Below are positions 28,701-42,200 of a stretch of 64,000 nucleotides of DNA, piece after piece. The stretch covers positions 2,753,168 to 2,817,167 of the forward strand of contig OX463784.1 of the NCBI GenBank assembly GCA_949825025.1, in the 5' to 3' direction. The stretch is from Siphlonurus alternatus. Lineage: Eukaryota > Arthropoda > Insecta > Ephemeroptera > Siphlonuridae. The translations under genes and the position numbers were made by a program. The number at the start of each line of letters is the position of its first letter. Position 1 is the stretch's first letter. Below the pieces are notes generated by a model. It had not been told where the DNA came from. It was given only the letters and a program-made list of their open reading frames with translations, and made no database searches.

Positions 28701-31392
28701 GTCTTGTAGATTTAAATTTGATTTTATTTTCGGTGAAAATGCTTTGGAATTCTGGTAAATCTCTTGCAGAATGACTGAGAATTTTCATCACTCTCCCTCC
28801 GATTTCTTTACTTTTCGGTTCAACATCAGTAGGTAAACTGTAATATGGTTCTTGGAATTTGAACTCTCGTAGCTTGTTTTCTTCCAATGTTTCCAGTACT
28901 TCTTTGTAACTTGGAGGGTTGTAAATTGGTTCAAAGTTATCTTGAGAACTTATTCCTGGGCTTGAGATGAAGATTGAAGTGTGGAAAGCTCTCGGAGTTT
29001 CGATTTGGGTCTCCGAGATGTCGTAAAAACTCGTAATACCTTCCTCATCTTCTTCCAGTATGCTATACAGATTCCTATCTGGTTCTTTTTTTATTGGGCC
29101 ACAGTAGTTTTTTGACTGTTTCTGTGATTCTATGTGCTGATCTGGGGAACTTTCTACAGGATCAACTCTCACTTCGTCCCACATATCACCCGAACTATCC
29201 GAAATTTTAGCAGGTACCGTGTTTTTAGATTTAAACTTCCTTTTTCCTCTAACTTGAGATTCTATATGCATTTCGGGGGGACTGGGTAAAAGTTCTTCCT
29301 GTTTTTCTTCCCAAGTATCTAGCGAGGTGTTAGTGGTTGGCGTTGCACTTTTCTTCGGAGACATTACCACGGAAGTTTTAGATAACATTGAATTATCATC
29401 TTCCGAATCTTCCACGAAATCCACATCAGATTCGATAGCTGACGGTTCTAAGTCACTCATTTCGGTTGAATTCGGGCTTGGGTAGTTCAGTTTACGTCTT
29501 GGTGCATTTTTATCTTCGGGGGATGTTGATTTGTTATCATCATCAATACTTCCAGCTCGTTTTTCGGGGGATTTATTCAGGATTACATGTAAAGGACTGA
29601 AGGAAACTTTCTTGCTTGAACTCGACAAGCTGCTTACGGACTTTAGTTTGGACTTGAGCCTTTTTGATGGACTGATGTTGGACTCTTGAGGTGTGGAGGT
29701 TCTTAGGTTGTTTTCTTGGGAGGTTTTGTCGGATTTTTGTGAAGTCTCAGAGCTACTTGTTTCGATTGTTTGAGAGCTTTTTGACGTTTGAGAAAGTAAA
29801 TCAATCGCTCTTGTCTTTTTTAGAACAACAGTGCAACGTTTACCGAATGGATCTTTGGGTACTAGCGAAGCTGTATAATGTTTAGGTGGTGACAAACATT
29901 TTTTCTTTTTGGATTTCTTTGGTTTCTTATATACCGGAGAAAGATCTACAGTTTGAGATGTAGAATTAAAATTAGATAAATCATCACTTTGGTTATTCAA
30001 ATATCTTCCAATAATTTCAGATGAAAGTCTTTCAAGCCTTACGTAGCAATCTTTCATTTTTGGTGTCATATTTTTCTTTCTATTTCTACGTTTTGGTGGT
30101 TCTTTCGGAGGACAATCTTCAACAGCGTAACTGATTTTCATTTTTTTGGTAGCAGCCGAATTCGGGTTAATTTCTACATTGATTACACTTTTTTTATTCA
30201 TAGGTACTTCTAGTTCTAGACTAAAGCATTGTTTCTTTGCTTCATTTTTATCTAACGAAGGACGACCTCTACGTTTCAACACGTTTGAACTCCAGGTAGC
30301 GTGACATTCTCCTAATGTATCAACGTTATTTTCAGGAACCAGTCTTACCACATTCTTAGCATGGTTTCTTTGATGTAAGTTTATCGTAACTGATGGTTTA
30401 CTAGCTATCGTCTCAGCCATATCGTCGGTAGAAACAGTTGATTTTGAGTTAGATGCATCTCTGCAACAATTTTTGTTCTTATTACTATTATCAACGTAAG
30501 CATTACAATTTTTAGTATACCTTTTTTGTGATCGTAAAGACAATTTTGATCGTTTTTCTTTGGATTGTTTTTTAGTTGCTTTAGGGGACATTTCTTCTTC
30601 CAATAATTGCAATGCAGCGGTACCTTCTGGTAAATAAAGATCTGATATGTTAATTCCGTCGGCTACCTCATTGGCTATCGTCTCACCTCCCGCCGACCAT
30701 TCTAAAGAATTGCAGAGTCGAGACACTAATTCTGTAGAACCTAATGCTCCCTCCATTGTCTTACTAGTAGATGGGATATCTGGGCTTTGTAAAAACTGCA
30801 AAATTTCCTGTTTAGAACCAGAAGGTTGTGGATTTTGAGCTAAATTCTGTGATTCTAACAATTCATAAATAAAACTAATATCAGTACTACTATTCTTAGG
30901 AGCTTGATTTGAATCTATGCACAAATTTTCTGTCTGTGAATTTTGAGATTCATTAGAAATGGAACTGGAGATGGAATTGATTTGAAGTTCCTGGGAGGTT
31001 TTGTCGCTAGAATTTTGACTGTTTGAGGAGTTCTGACTTGACTGGGAGAGAGGGAGGGTTCTAGTTAACGGACCCCTGGCCCCAAGTCTACGACCCTTTG
31101 TCTTGCCCCCTGCGCTGCTACTAGGAGGGTCGTCTGCACCATCAAACTGGGGGATGTTCTCCAAGTCATCAGCCAGGCTTTCGTCACTCGAGTCCCTGGA
31201 AACAAAACAAACATGATTCTTTCTTCGTTATCCATGGAAGGAATTGTCATAGAAGGTTCAGTAGCCAGTCCAATGGAACCAGCTCGTCGTCAGGAGTCTA
31301 TTGAACTGGTTACTGAATAATAAAAATGTAATATTAATTGTATGTCCTGTTGATAATCTGATAATGTGTGTATGTATATGTGTGTGTGATTG

Positions 31393-31435
<43 letters not shown>

Positions 31436-32127
31436 AATATTTGACGTGATCCATGTTGTTAATTGTACAACCAGTTGTTCGAATAAAAAAAAAAATAAAA
31501 AAAAATATTAAATAAAAACCTTCTATGATGATTCTTTCTTTGTTATAAATGGAAGGAATTGTCATAGAAGGTTCAGTAGCCAGTCCATTGGAACCAGCTC
31601 GTTGTCAGGAGTCTATTGAACTGGCTACTGAACCTTCTATGATGACTCTTTCTTTGTTATCCATGGAAGGAATTGTCATAGAAGGTTCAGTAGCCAATCC
31701 ATTGGAACCAGCTCTTCGTCAGGAGTCTATTGGACTGGCTAATGAATACTGAACCTTCTATGATGATTCTTCCCTTGATAAAAGCCCCCTAGTTGACTCA
31801 CCCGTTGTTGATCATCCCCTGGCTCAGCCTCACCTCCCCCCCCTCCTGAGGGTTGGCTGGAGGGAGGGAGGGGGTGGGGGAGGCAGACAGGGGGAAGATC
31901 GGCTGTGACATCTCCAGGCTCTCTCTCTCATCCGCCTCCAGGTCTGGACATGCACAGACAAGATTGGTTATTTTCTAATGGTGGAGTATATAGCAATTCA
32001 TTTTCAGTAAGCCAATAGAAGCTTCAAGTGAGTGTGATGCTCATTTGTGTCACTAAGGTCCATCTTGCACTTGAAAATTAGACAAAGTGTTTTTTTTTGT
32101 CTAACTTTTCTCAGTAATAAATTATGT

Positions 32128-32162
<35 letters not shown>

Positions 32163-35100
32163 AAATATTTTATTATCAACTGTTTTTTTTTTTTGTTTTA
32201 TTTTGTTATTTTGACCCAGGTTCCATTAAGGAATTTTCCCTAAAAAATATTCTTACGAGTTACTGAAAAAGTTAATTCACATTTTTTTTTTTTTTTACAG
32301 AGGTTTAGATAGGACGGTGGAAACACCGAAAAATCAGCTGACTTGAAATAGAGGCTTCAAGTGTTCCCCGGAGGGAATATTTTTTTTATTTTTTTTTTTT
32401 TTCAGCTTAAAGTAAAGTGCGCGCTAGAAAAAAAAGTTGAGTTAGTATTTTCTAAAAATAGTTCAAGTAGTCCTCCATATCAAACCAAAATTCAAAAAAT
32501 TCTATCTCAAACAGGTTTGCCAGAAAAAAATTCCAAAGTCAGAGTGAACGCGTCGCTTAACATGGGGCCTTACCTGACAAAAACCCTCAAATATATCGAA
32601 AAAATACACCGTTAGGTGGTATGAAAAAAATATAGTGATGTTCTATGACCCAAGCTTTAACCAAAAACCGATTAAAAAAAATTTCTCTCGAATCCATTTT
32701 TCCGTAAAAAAATCAAGAAAATGTACCATGTTAATTCCCATAAGATTTTTTATTATTTTTTTACGGAAAAATGGATTCGAGAGAATTTTTTTTTAATCGG
32801 TTTTTGGTTAAAGCTTGGGTCATAGAACATCACTATATTTTTTTCATACCACCTAACGGTGTATTTTTTCGAGATATTCGAGGGTTTTTGTCAGGTAAGG
32901 CCCCATGTTAAGCGACGCGTTCACTCTGACTTTGGAATTTTTTTCTGGCAAACCTATTTGAGATAGAATTTTTTGAATTTTGGTTTGATATGGAGGACTA
33001 CTTGAACTATTTTTAGAAAATACTAACTCAACTTTTTTTTCTAGCGCGCACTTTACTTTAACAAATGGAGTTAGTATTTTCTTTATTTCAGCTTACTAAT
33101 AGCCAGAATATTTTTCTGCTACCACATCAATAAAATGTATTCCATCTAGCAGGATGTATGAAGTTCTAGCCCTCTATGTACAGAAGGACTACTCACCCAT
33201 CTCCGCCTGGTCAAGCAGTGGACTGTCGGGCTCCTGGGACCCCACGATGGAGTGTCCGTCCTCGTCATGGCTGGCGGCAAGTTGTCCCAGAATGTCTAGG
33301 ACGTCCAGGTCCTGAGTGTCCACTGAGGAGACGACATTGTCGGAAGACAGAAATATCAAATGTCATTGGCACCAGAGAGGCACAAATTACACAAATTTAA
33401 AAACGATTCTTTTTCGGATATTATTGATGTTAATAATTTTTGCTAGTTTTTATTGAAATAGGTGTATGAAGTTTACTGTGTGGTGTCACTCAATGGATAA
33501 CCTGCATGAAAGATTTTTATTGCAGAAATGAATAGAGGGTACCAAATTATGCTACTCTGAATTTTTTCAGATTTTTTTGAAACCCGGAACTATTTTTAAA
33601 TAATTATTGAAAGTCCTGTGATTTCAGTTGGCACCCCTGCAGCCTTGATAAAAAGGATAGAGACTGAACGCCTATTGACGCCTCCAGGGGGCGTGGCCGC
33701 ACTTTCAATAATTATTTAAAAATAGTTCTGGGTCTCAAAAAAATCTGAAAGAATTCAGAGTAGCATAATTTGGTACCCTCTATTCATTTCTGCAATAAAA
33801 TTTTTTCATGTATGTTGTCCATTATTTTAAAATAGTTCCGGGTCTCAAAAAAATGTGAAAAAATTCAGAGTAGCATAATTTGGTACCCTCTATTCATTCA
33901 TGCAATAAAATTTTTTCATGTATGTTGTCCATCTTTGTATGTGTCATTGTAAGGTCAAAAGTCTTCTGCTCGTTGTTAGTAAACAAAGTATTGTTGTGTA
34001 ATGTCTGTCACGTGAAAGGAAAAACATGGGACAGTTGTTGATTTACATGTTAACTTATGGAAAATGACCATTAATTATGAAAATTGTTGTGTCTACTAGC
34101 GCCAACAATGCCATTACATTCTCTGCTCTGGTGGCAAAATTGGGCACTACGTCGTCCCATGTTTAACAATGAAAAAGACTTCATGTGACAGACATTATAA
34201 ACAATGGTTTGTTATAACCGTTGCCAGTAGAAGACTTTGGTATGATCATAGAGTCAAATTTCAATATCTCAATATAAACAGTTTTAATGATTGTCATACT
34301 TGAAGTTTCATAGCAACATTAGACGAAATAAAACACAACATCTCTTGTCATTTTGTTTTTATTTATGTCTTTAAGTTTTCTCAGACAACTCTTGTAGCTA
34401 GGGCGTTGAGTTACCAATATCAGCATTTGATAATTTAACGGTAAGGTAGCACGCCCAATGTTAAAAAAAAATCCAACACATGAAAATTATGAAAAAAATT
34501 TAAAATGTTCTTCTCTACATCCCGTCAGTAGCTAGAATATCAGGTATACATATTCGATCTAGTTTTTAAGTTATGAATTTTTAAGGTTGACTAATTCAAT
34601 TGCAATTCAATTGCAGGGAGTATTACCATAATATAATTGTTCATAATGCTTTGATTTGCTTGTATGCAGGATTATTTGTGATGTTTTTTTTTTTTTTTTT
34701 ATTGACGTGCTTTCATAGTGTTTGTGATTATTGTTTATGACGTGCTTATATTGTTGTACAATCAAAAAGCAATAAAATGATTATGAATTATGAATTATTA
34801 TGAATTTAACATGGAAGTTCCATTTGTCCATGTTAAATTAGTCAACTTTAACAATTAAAAAAACTAGCTCTTATATCTATACCTAATATTTTAGCTACTG
34901 TTAGGGTATGTAGAGGAGAAGATTTTAAATATTTTCATACGTGGGATTTTTTTTAACATTGGGCGTGTTACCTCAGGCAATGTTATTAATTGTTCCCTAC
35001 AAACATGAAAACGTCAAGTAAAACAGTTCGTCATTACTAGGGACCGGGTTTTTAAGCTGTAATGATTTTTAGAAATTAATAGCACATCAAAACTAATGAA

Positions 35101-36238
35101 AGATGTCCACGAATCATGCATTTTTATGGCTAAAATAGCATCTTTTTTACAGCTTAAAAGAGCTTAATTCAGGGGTTACGGCTTAAACCAACAAATTTTT
35201 TTTTTTTTTAAGGCTTAAAACGCACCTTTTTCACAAAATGCAGGAAAATAGATAAATTTTGATACAGTATAGTGAGGACGTAATGTATTTGGTAAAAAAA
35301 AATTGCATAATACCACGACTTTTCTCCTCATGGTGGCTCTATAGTTACTATGGTGCAGTCACGATGGCAAATTTTCAACTTTGTGCGTAAATTTGTCCAA
35401 TTTTTATCCAATCACCGTGCGTAATTGCTGTCATGTGACAAATAGGAAATTTAGGAATTTACAAATGTAAATTCTATCGTAAATAAATATTTTAAACATA
35501 TTTTATGGTATTATCTTTGCAAATATGCAATAACAACCAAAAAGCCGTATCGGGCTTAATTAACTTTTAACAGGTTAATGCAGCTTAATTTGCATAATTA
35601 TTAGAGCTTAATTAAGCGCTTGAAATAAGTTTTTTACAGCTTAAAAATCTGGGGGGGGGGGTCTTCAAATAACACCACAGTGTTTTTGTTTGCCAAAAAA
35701 AAATTATTAGAAGTATGATTCAAGCAAAAGCCAGACAAAGTTGTAAAAAAATATGGGAGCAACTTAATATATTGAATTTTCCAAGTATTTGTATTTTTTT
35801 TATGATAATGTATGTTAAAAGAAACTATTCTATGTTTGAAATTAATAGAAATATTACTGGACATAATACTAGGCAGTCAAACCTAATCCATAAAAAATAT
35901 GGAGCTTACGAGCAAACTAAAAGAGATCATTTCCTTCTGAGCTCGTTATTGTATAATAAACTTCCTGATTTTTTAAAACAAATTGAAAGTATATCAATTT
36001 TTAAGACACAATTGTTTACTTATCTTATTAAAAAGAATTGTTATTCTATTCACAAGAAAAATATTAATAATGAACGTGTCAATTCTTATTTCTGATAATC
36101 TTTGTTTTATATATATTGGAATTATTTGTATATTATAAATTGTATGTATGTATTGTTTTACTAATTTCTTTTTGTGTTTTCAGATATTAAATAACTGTAT
36201 AATGTAGTCACAATGTACCAACTGGTATTTAATGTGAA

Positions 36239-36269
<31 letters not shown>

Positions 36270-39200
36270 AAATAACCTAAACTTAGCCTAAGACTGTCCT
36301 AGCACAACAATAAACAACACGCTAAGACTGTCTTAATTTTAGGATTGTTGTAATTTGTGTTATTTGAAGACCCCCCTGGTCCCTAGTCATTACAGTTCAA
36401 TCATCAGAGCTCTGCATGAGCATCACAAAGACTTAAAAAAAAAAAATGTTATAATTTGACAGTAGCAAGAATTTAATTTCTTTCAACCAGTGATTTTGTA
36501 TTTTTATTTAAAAAAAAAAGTCATGATTCTACCCTTCCATTTTCCCTGCAAACTCACTGAGCTGTGATTGGCTGCCTGTGTCTTCTTCCTCAGGCGCAGG
36601 CGAGACTGCAGTTTCTGCTGTCTTGCGGGGGGTGTGAGGGTCAACGAAGGATGCATTGAGCAGCAAGCTTCCTTCCGGAGCCTCCAGGGGGTACGTGCTG
36701 CCACCTGTCAGCTGAGTTGAGAAGCTCTCGTCCTGTGGGACAATGTTTGTAGTTTGATAAGTTTTCCTTGTGAAGAAATGTCATGTCAAAACGTTTGAAT
36801 TTATGTCTCATTTTAGACATAAATTCATACTTTGAATTAAATAAATTAAAATTGAATTCAACTAAAACAAACTTGATTAACTTCCAATTAAAAAATAAAA
36901 ATATTGAATTTGACAATACAGTGCATTTTGGTGATGAGTTTATAAAATTTACAGATCACACTGTAAGTTGCTTGGCTTAATTATTGATAAAAATCTTAAT
37001 TGGGATCATCACATAAATTATGTTTGCAATAAATTGTCTAAAATTTTGTTTGTATTGAGGCGTTTAAAAGATGCAGTGGATATAAATGTTTTGAAATATG
37101 TGTATTATGCTTACTTCCACTTTGTTATTACATATGGAATAGAAATATGGGGCCATGCTGCACAATGCTATATGTCAAGAGTGTTTGTATTACAAAAAAG
37201 AGCAATAAGAATCTTAGCGAATGTTCCAGCATTTACGAGTTGTAGACAATTGTTTAAAGAATTAGACATTCTGCCCTTACCTTCTTTGTATATAGCAAGA
37301 GTATTGTTGTTTATTAAAAAAATCCACAATATTTTGATCATTCCAAATTTTCTCATTCACATAATACTTTACATAAGGATTCATTTGTTTTGGAAATACA
37401 TTGAATTGCAGCATATGAATAAATAAAATGGCGTCAAGGGTATTTATTTTTACAAATAAAGTAAGAGTATAGTCCAAGAGCGCCTTCTCCCCACAAATAT
37501 AAATAACGAGCACTCCACAAACTCTAGATACTTACTGAGTTCTGCGACAGGTTCTCCAGCCTATACTTACTGAGTTCTGCGACAGGTTCTCCAGCCTATA
37601 CTTACTGAGTTCTGCGACAGGTTCTCCAGCCTCTCCCTGAGTTTCTCCCTGAAGAAGACCTCGCTGGTACTCGGGACACTCCCTCTCGGCTGGGAGGACT
37701 GGGGGGTGGGCTGGGAGGGGCGACCTTGCTCGCGACGTCTCTGCTCTTCATCCTGCCACAGTCCGGCCAGGCCAGGGTTCACTGTGCTTTGACCTGGGGA
37801 ACAAAGATCAATACACTTCATTTCATTCTTTCTGCAATCAAAGTTTCAATATAATATATAATAACATTTGTTGAGGTTTATGGTGAAAGTCAATAAAGAG
37901 CAATGCTAGGAAATGTTCATAATAAGGGGCATTCACAAAGTCTGACCTGGAGACACAAAGGTCAGGACAACTTTAGAGAACTGCAGTGTTTAACTCTTAT
38001 AGGTGCTTTGGGTGATATTAGTTAAGGGTAAAAAAATGCATCCCATGTTAAAAATATCACACACATGGAAATTATGAAAAAAATTTAAAATGTTCACCTC
38101 TATCAGTAGCTAAAATATCAGTTATACAAATTCGAACTTGTTTTTCAAAAACTTACTCAAATTTGTACACCTGATATTTTAGCTACTGATAGGGGATGTA
38201 GAGTAGAAAATTTTGATATTTTGTCATAATTTTTATGTGTGGGATCTTTTTTAACATTGGGCGTGTTACCTTCCTCTTAATAAAATGTTTTCTTTTCCCA
38301 AATTCTTCCACTTTCAATGGTTGTAAAAAAACATTGTTTATAACGTCTGTCACATGAAGCCTTTTTCATTGTTAAACATGGGACGATGTCACCATCAGAG
38401 TACAGAACGTAATGGCATTGTTGGCGCTAGTAGACACAACAACCTTCATAGTTACAGTAAAAAATTGTTATTACGTAAAGTCAAGGGACCCAGGAAATTA
38501 GGTTTTTTATATATATAACAAGTATTACCTTATATCAAGTTTTTCCTATACCTGCAATGTTAATTATTTTTGAAGGGACTGTGATCTCCTTTACTCAAAA
38601 TCGTGTTTTACTTAACAACAAGTTGCTTAATAAGGAGTTTTTACTGTATTATCAATCATTTCCCATAAAAGAACATGTGACAATTGTACCGCGATATTCC
38701 CTTTGCCTGACAATTAAGACAATACCAACAATGCTTTGTTTATAAACAACGAGCACAAGACTTAGGTCAACCACAGTGACTCAACACGCTACTCACTGAG
38801 GGAATCTCTGATGTTGACGATGTCGACAGCTGCAACGTCAACCTCCTCCTCACAACAGCTGATCTTGAGGGGAGCCTCTCGAACCCTCTCCCCAAACAAC
38901 TCCACCTCCCACTCTGAAAACAATTCGTTCCATCGTTAACAAAGAAAGAGTCATCATAGAAGGTTCAGTAGCCAGTTCAATAGACTCCTGACGATGAACT
39001 GGTTCCATTGGACTGGCTACTGAACCTTCCATGACAATTTCTTCCATGGATAACAAAGAAAGAGTCATCATAGAAGCTTCAGTAGCCAGTTCAATAGACT
39101 CCTGACGACGAGCTGGTTCCATTGGACTGGCTACTGAACCTTCTATGACAATTCCTTCCATGGATAACAAAGAAAGAGTCATCATAGAAGGTTCAGTAGC

Positions 39201-42200
39201 CAGTTCAATAGACTCCTGACGACAAGCTCACCTGGCTGGTCCCTCCTATGAGCCACCTGGGCACAGTTCACCAGGTTCATTCCCTGCAGGTTGTAGTCCA
39301 CCATGAACTGAAGTGCGAAGGGAACGTGCGCCTCGTGGGGCTGGAACACACGACCTTGCAAGGCTCCGTTCTGGAACAAAATCGGAACATTTGTCTTCAT
39401 CTCAGAAACGAAGTGCAATTAACAGATTTTTATAACAAATCGTCCCTTTTAAGGTAGAGATAACGCCGAACAGCTGTTCAACATACTCTCCTTTGATTAA
39501 CATGTAAATCTTAGCAAATAGACAAAAATTCTGAAATTCTTTTGAGAGGCAGATATTAGTGCCTAAAAGCCATAGAAAAAATTTCAAAACAATTTAACGA
39601 GCTAATTTTTTTTAATTAATTTTTTTAATTTTCAGCATAGGGCTTTCTCATGGAGAGACAAACTAAGAACTTAATTAAAAGACTTCGTTAAAGTCTTTTG
39701 AATCTTTTTCTATGCCTTTTAGGCACTAATATCTGCCTCTCAAAAAAATTTCAGAATTTTTGTCAATTTGCTAAGGTTTACATGTTAATCAAATGGGAGA
39801 ACGTCGAACGCTGTTCGGCGTTATCTCTACCTTAAAGTAGAGTGAACGCCAAATGGTTTTTCGTAATTGCGTTTTTTTATTACTGAAAAACCTTCTTTAA
39901 TTACTCACGAATGTGTCTGTAAAATATTGTAGGGCCAACCCACAAAAAATATTTAGAAAATCGAATCTTTAAGTGCTTTGTTTTTACATGGTAGCAATGG
40001 CAGCAACACGAAAATTCCATGTTTCTTGAGATAAAGTATTTTTTTACTCAATGACGCGATTCGTAATCGCTTAAATAAAACATGGAAATAAGCACTTCGA
40101 TTCTCAATAAAACTTAAAAAGTTTTTTTTTTTTGGTATTCCCACGAAAAAAAATTAGTAAATCGGGTTTAAAGTCGAACATATTTGCTGAAAAGTAGAAT
40201 TTAAAATGTAACGCGCTGCTCGCAGCGCCTCTGGTGGCCAGCATCAGCTGGCACCAACCGTCTCGAGGTCTTGACGCGATGTTTTTGTGGTCCCATATTA
40301 CTGTAGATTTACGAATAAAATCATTGAAATAAGGTAAAAAATCATAATGGCAGTTACTTATTTACTTCTTAAGCTCACATGTGAATGATTTTAATAAGGA
40401 AGTTTGTCCTGAGATTAAAGAAAAGTTTGAATTTACTTTTACCCGCCAATTGTTGCTTTTAATGTTACGCGCGTAAATACCAAACCAGGAAGTAATCAAG
40501 CTCACTCTCATAAAGTTCACTTAAAATATTAATATTAACTGATAAAGAAAGAAAAATAGCAATTCACACTTTAAAAAATACGAAAAATGGCTGGAACAAC
40601 ATCAGGTTCAATATTATTTTTTTCTTTTAATTTTTAGTTGTTTTCTGAATAATGTCATTACCTCCACTTTAAAGAACAATTTTTAAAAAATTTTGAAGTC
40701 AAAACCTCATTTCAAGTGAGGTTATTATTTTTTTAAGGTAAACAAAATATAAAATTTAGATCAGAACACAGAGAACAAAATGACTGTTAACTTTCTGATG
40801 TAAAAAAAGTAATTATTCGGTCCAGTTTTTGAGATATTAATTTTTTTATTTGAAAAAGATGCTGATTTGACTAAAAGCCGCCAGATTTCCAATGATATTC
40901 TCACTATTTACATTCTGTTTATCGCAAAATCTAGACTGATTATTGCTCTACTTCTTTGGCTGAATATTTATATAATGTAAGGAAGGTTTACTATAATTTT
41001 CAGAGTGATTCACCATATCCTAAGATCAGTGACAATAATCCTTAAAGTACTACAAATTGTCTACAACTATTTTTCTCTGCTTTATTTTTATCTCTGAAAA
41101 CTTTATTCTTATTAAATAGGTCTGTTCGTAAACCCTGCTTGGTGAACACTTTTACACAAGTTCCTTACAGCAGCTCAGAGGGTGGGGTATAAGGAGTTCA
41201 GTGCAAATGACGTCACAATTTTTGTTCATAAACTTGCTCAGAGTACACTGAAACGGGGTTTACGAACAGGCCTATTATTATTCTTATCAAAATTTTGAAG
41301 CAAAATACACATTTTTGAAATTATATTAATTTAAGGAAAGAGATAGGAATAAACCAACAAACCTTACCACAATGAGATGTCCGCAGAAGGTGAATCTTGT
41401 TGACACAGATGACACAAATATTTACAAATACATTATTGAGACGTTTCGACCAACATTTAATGATGTGGTCTTTATCAATCTTCTTCTGTGATTGATAAGG
41501 ACTACATCATTAAATGTTGGTCGAAACGTCTCGATAATGTATTTGTAAATATTTGTGTCATCTGTGTCAACAAGATTCACCTTCTGCGGACATCTCATCG
41601 TGGTAAGGCTTGTTGGTTTATTCCTATCTCTTTCCTTACATTAATATATCCAACTGCAATGGTTTCCTTTTCCTTATAATAAGATTTTTGAAATTAATTT
41701 TTTTCCATAAGATAACATTGGTGTGTTTTAAAAAACGTCCCTTTATGACCATACTCCCTTGTACAGGGTTCCCCTCCCCCCCCCCCCCCCCCTTCCCCTT
41801 TTTGGAACCAGTAGAGACAAGTTTGTACCTGCAGCAGCTCCGCAGCCCTCTTCACCATGTGCGGGTTGAAGAAATAGATTTTGAGAAACTGGTGCTCTTT
41901 CTCATGGTAGCCGTAAAACGGTCTGCAACATATTTAACATTAGAATAACTCTGTTGAAAATAATACCATACAATATTAACGGTAAGATAACATGGATAAG
42001 CTGATCGACATAGTCCCATTTCATTAATATGTAAACCTTAGCAACCTCGTAGAAATTCTGAATTGAAAGCAAAGTCTAGTGCTCATTGTTAGAAAAACAA
42101 AGTATTGTTGTGTAATGTCTGTCGCGTGAAAGGAAAAACATGGGACGGTTGTTGATTCACATGTTAACTTATAGAAAATGAACGTTAATTATGAAGTTGA

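Larger units (their letters stand above)
35038..36385. mobile_element. hAT-type element, host of two nested insertions
   Basis: TAGGGACCGGGTTTTTAAGC at the left; GGTCCCTA closes the right. GTCATTAC is duplicated exactly at 35030-35037 and 36386-36393. Just inside its right end sits a GGTCTTCAAATAACAC MITE (~35651-36377), itself split by a LINE fragment. Confidence 0.9.

Noticed and set aside
38850..39185. 111-codon frame across REV3L intron 4 and exon 5
   Set aside because: Open only because the 114-bp unit is a multiple of three. It reads exon 5 in the wrong frame and the REV3L frame is clear.
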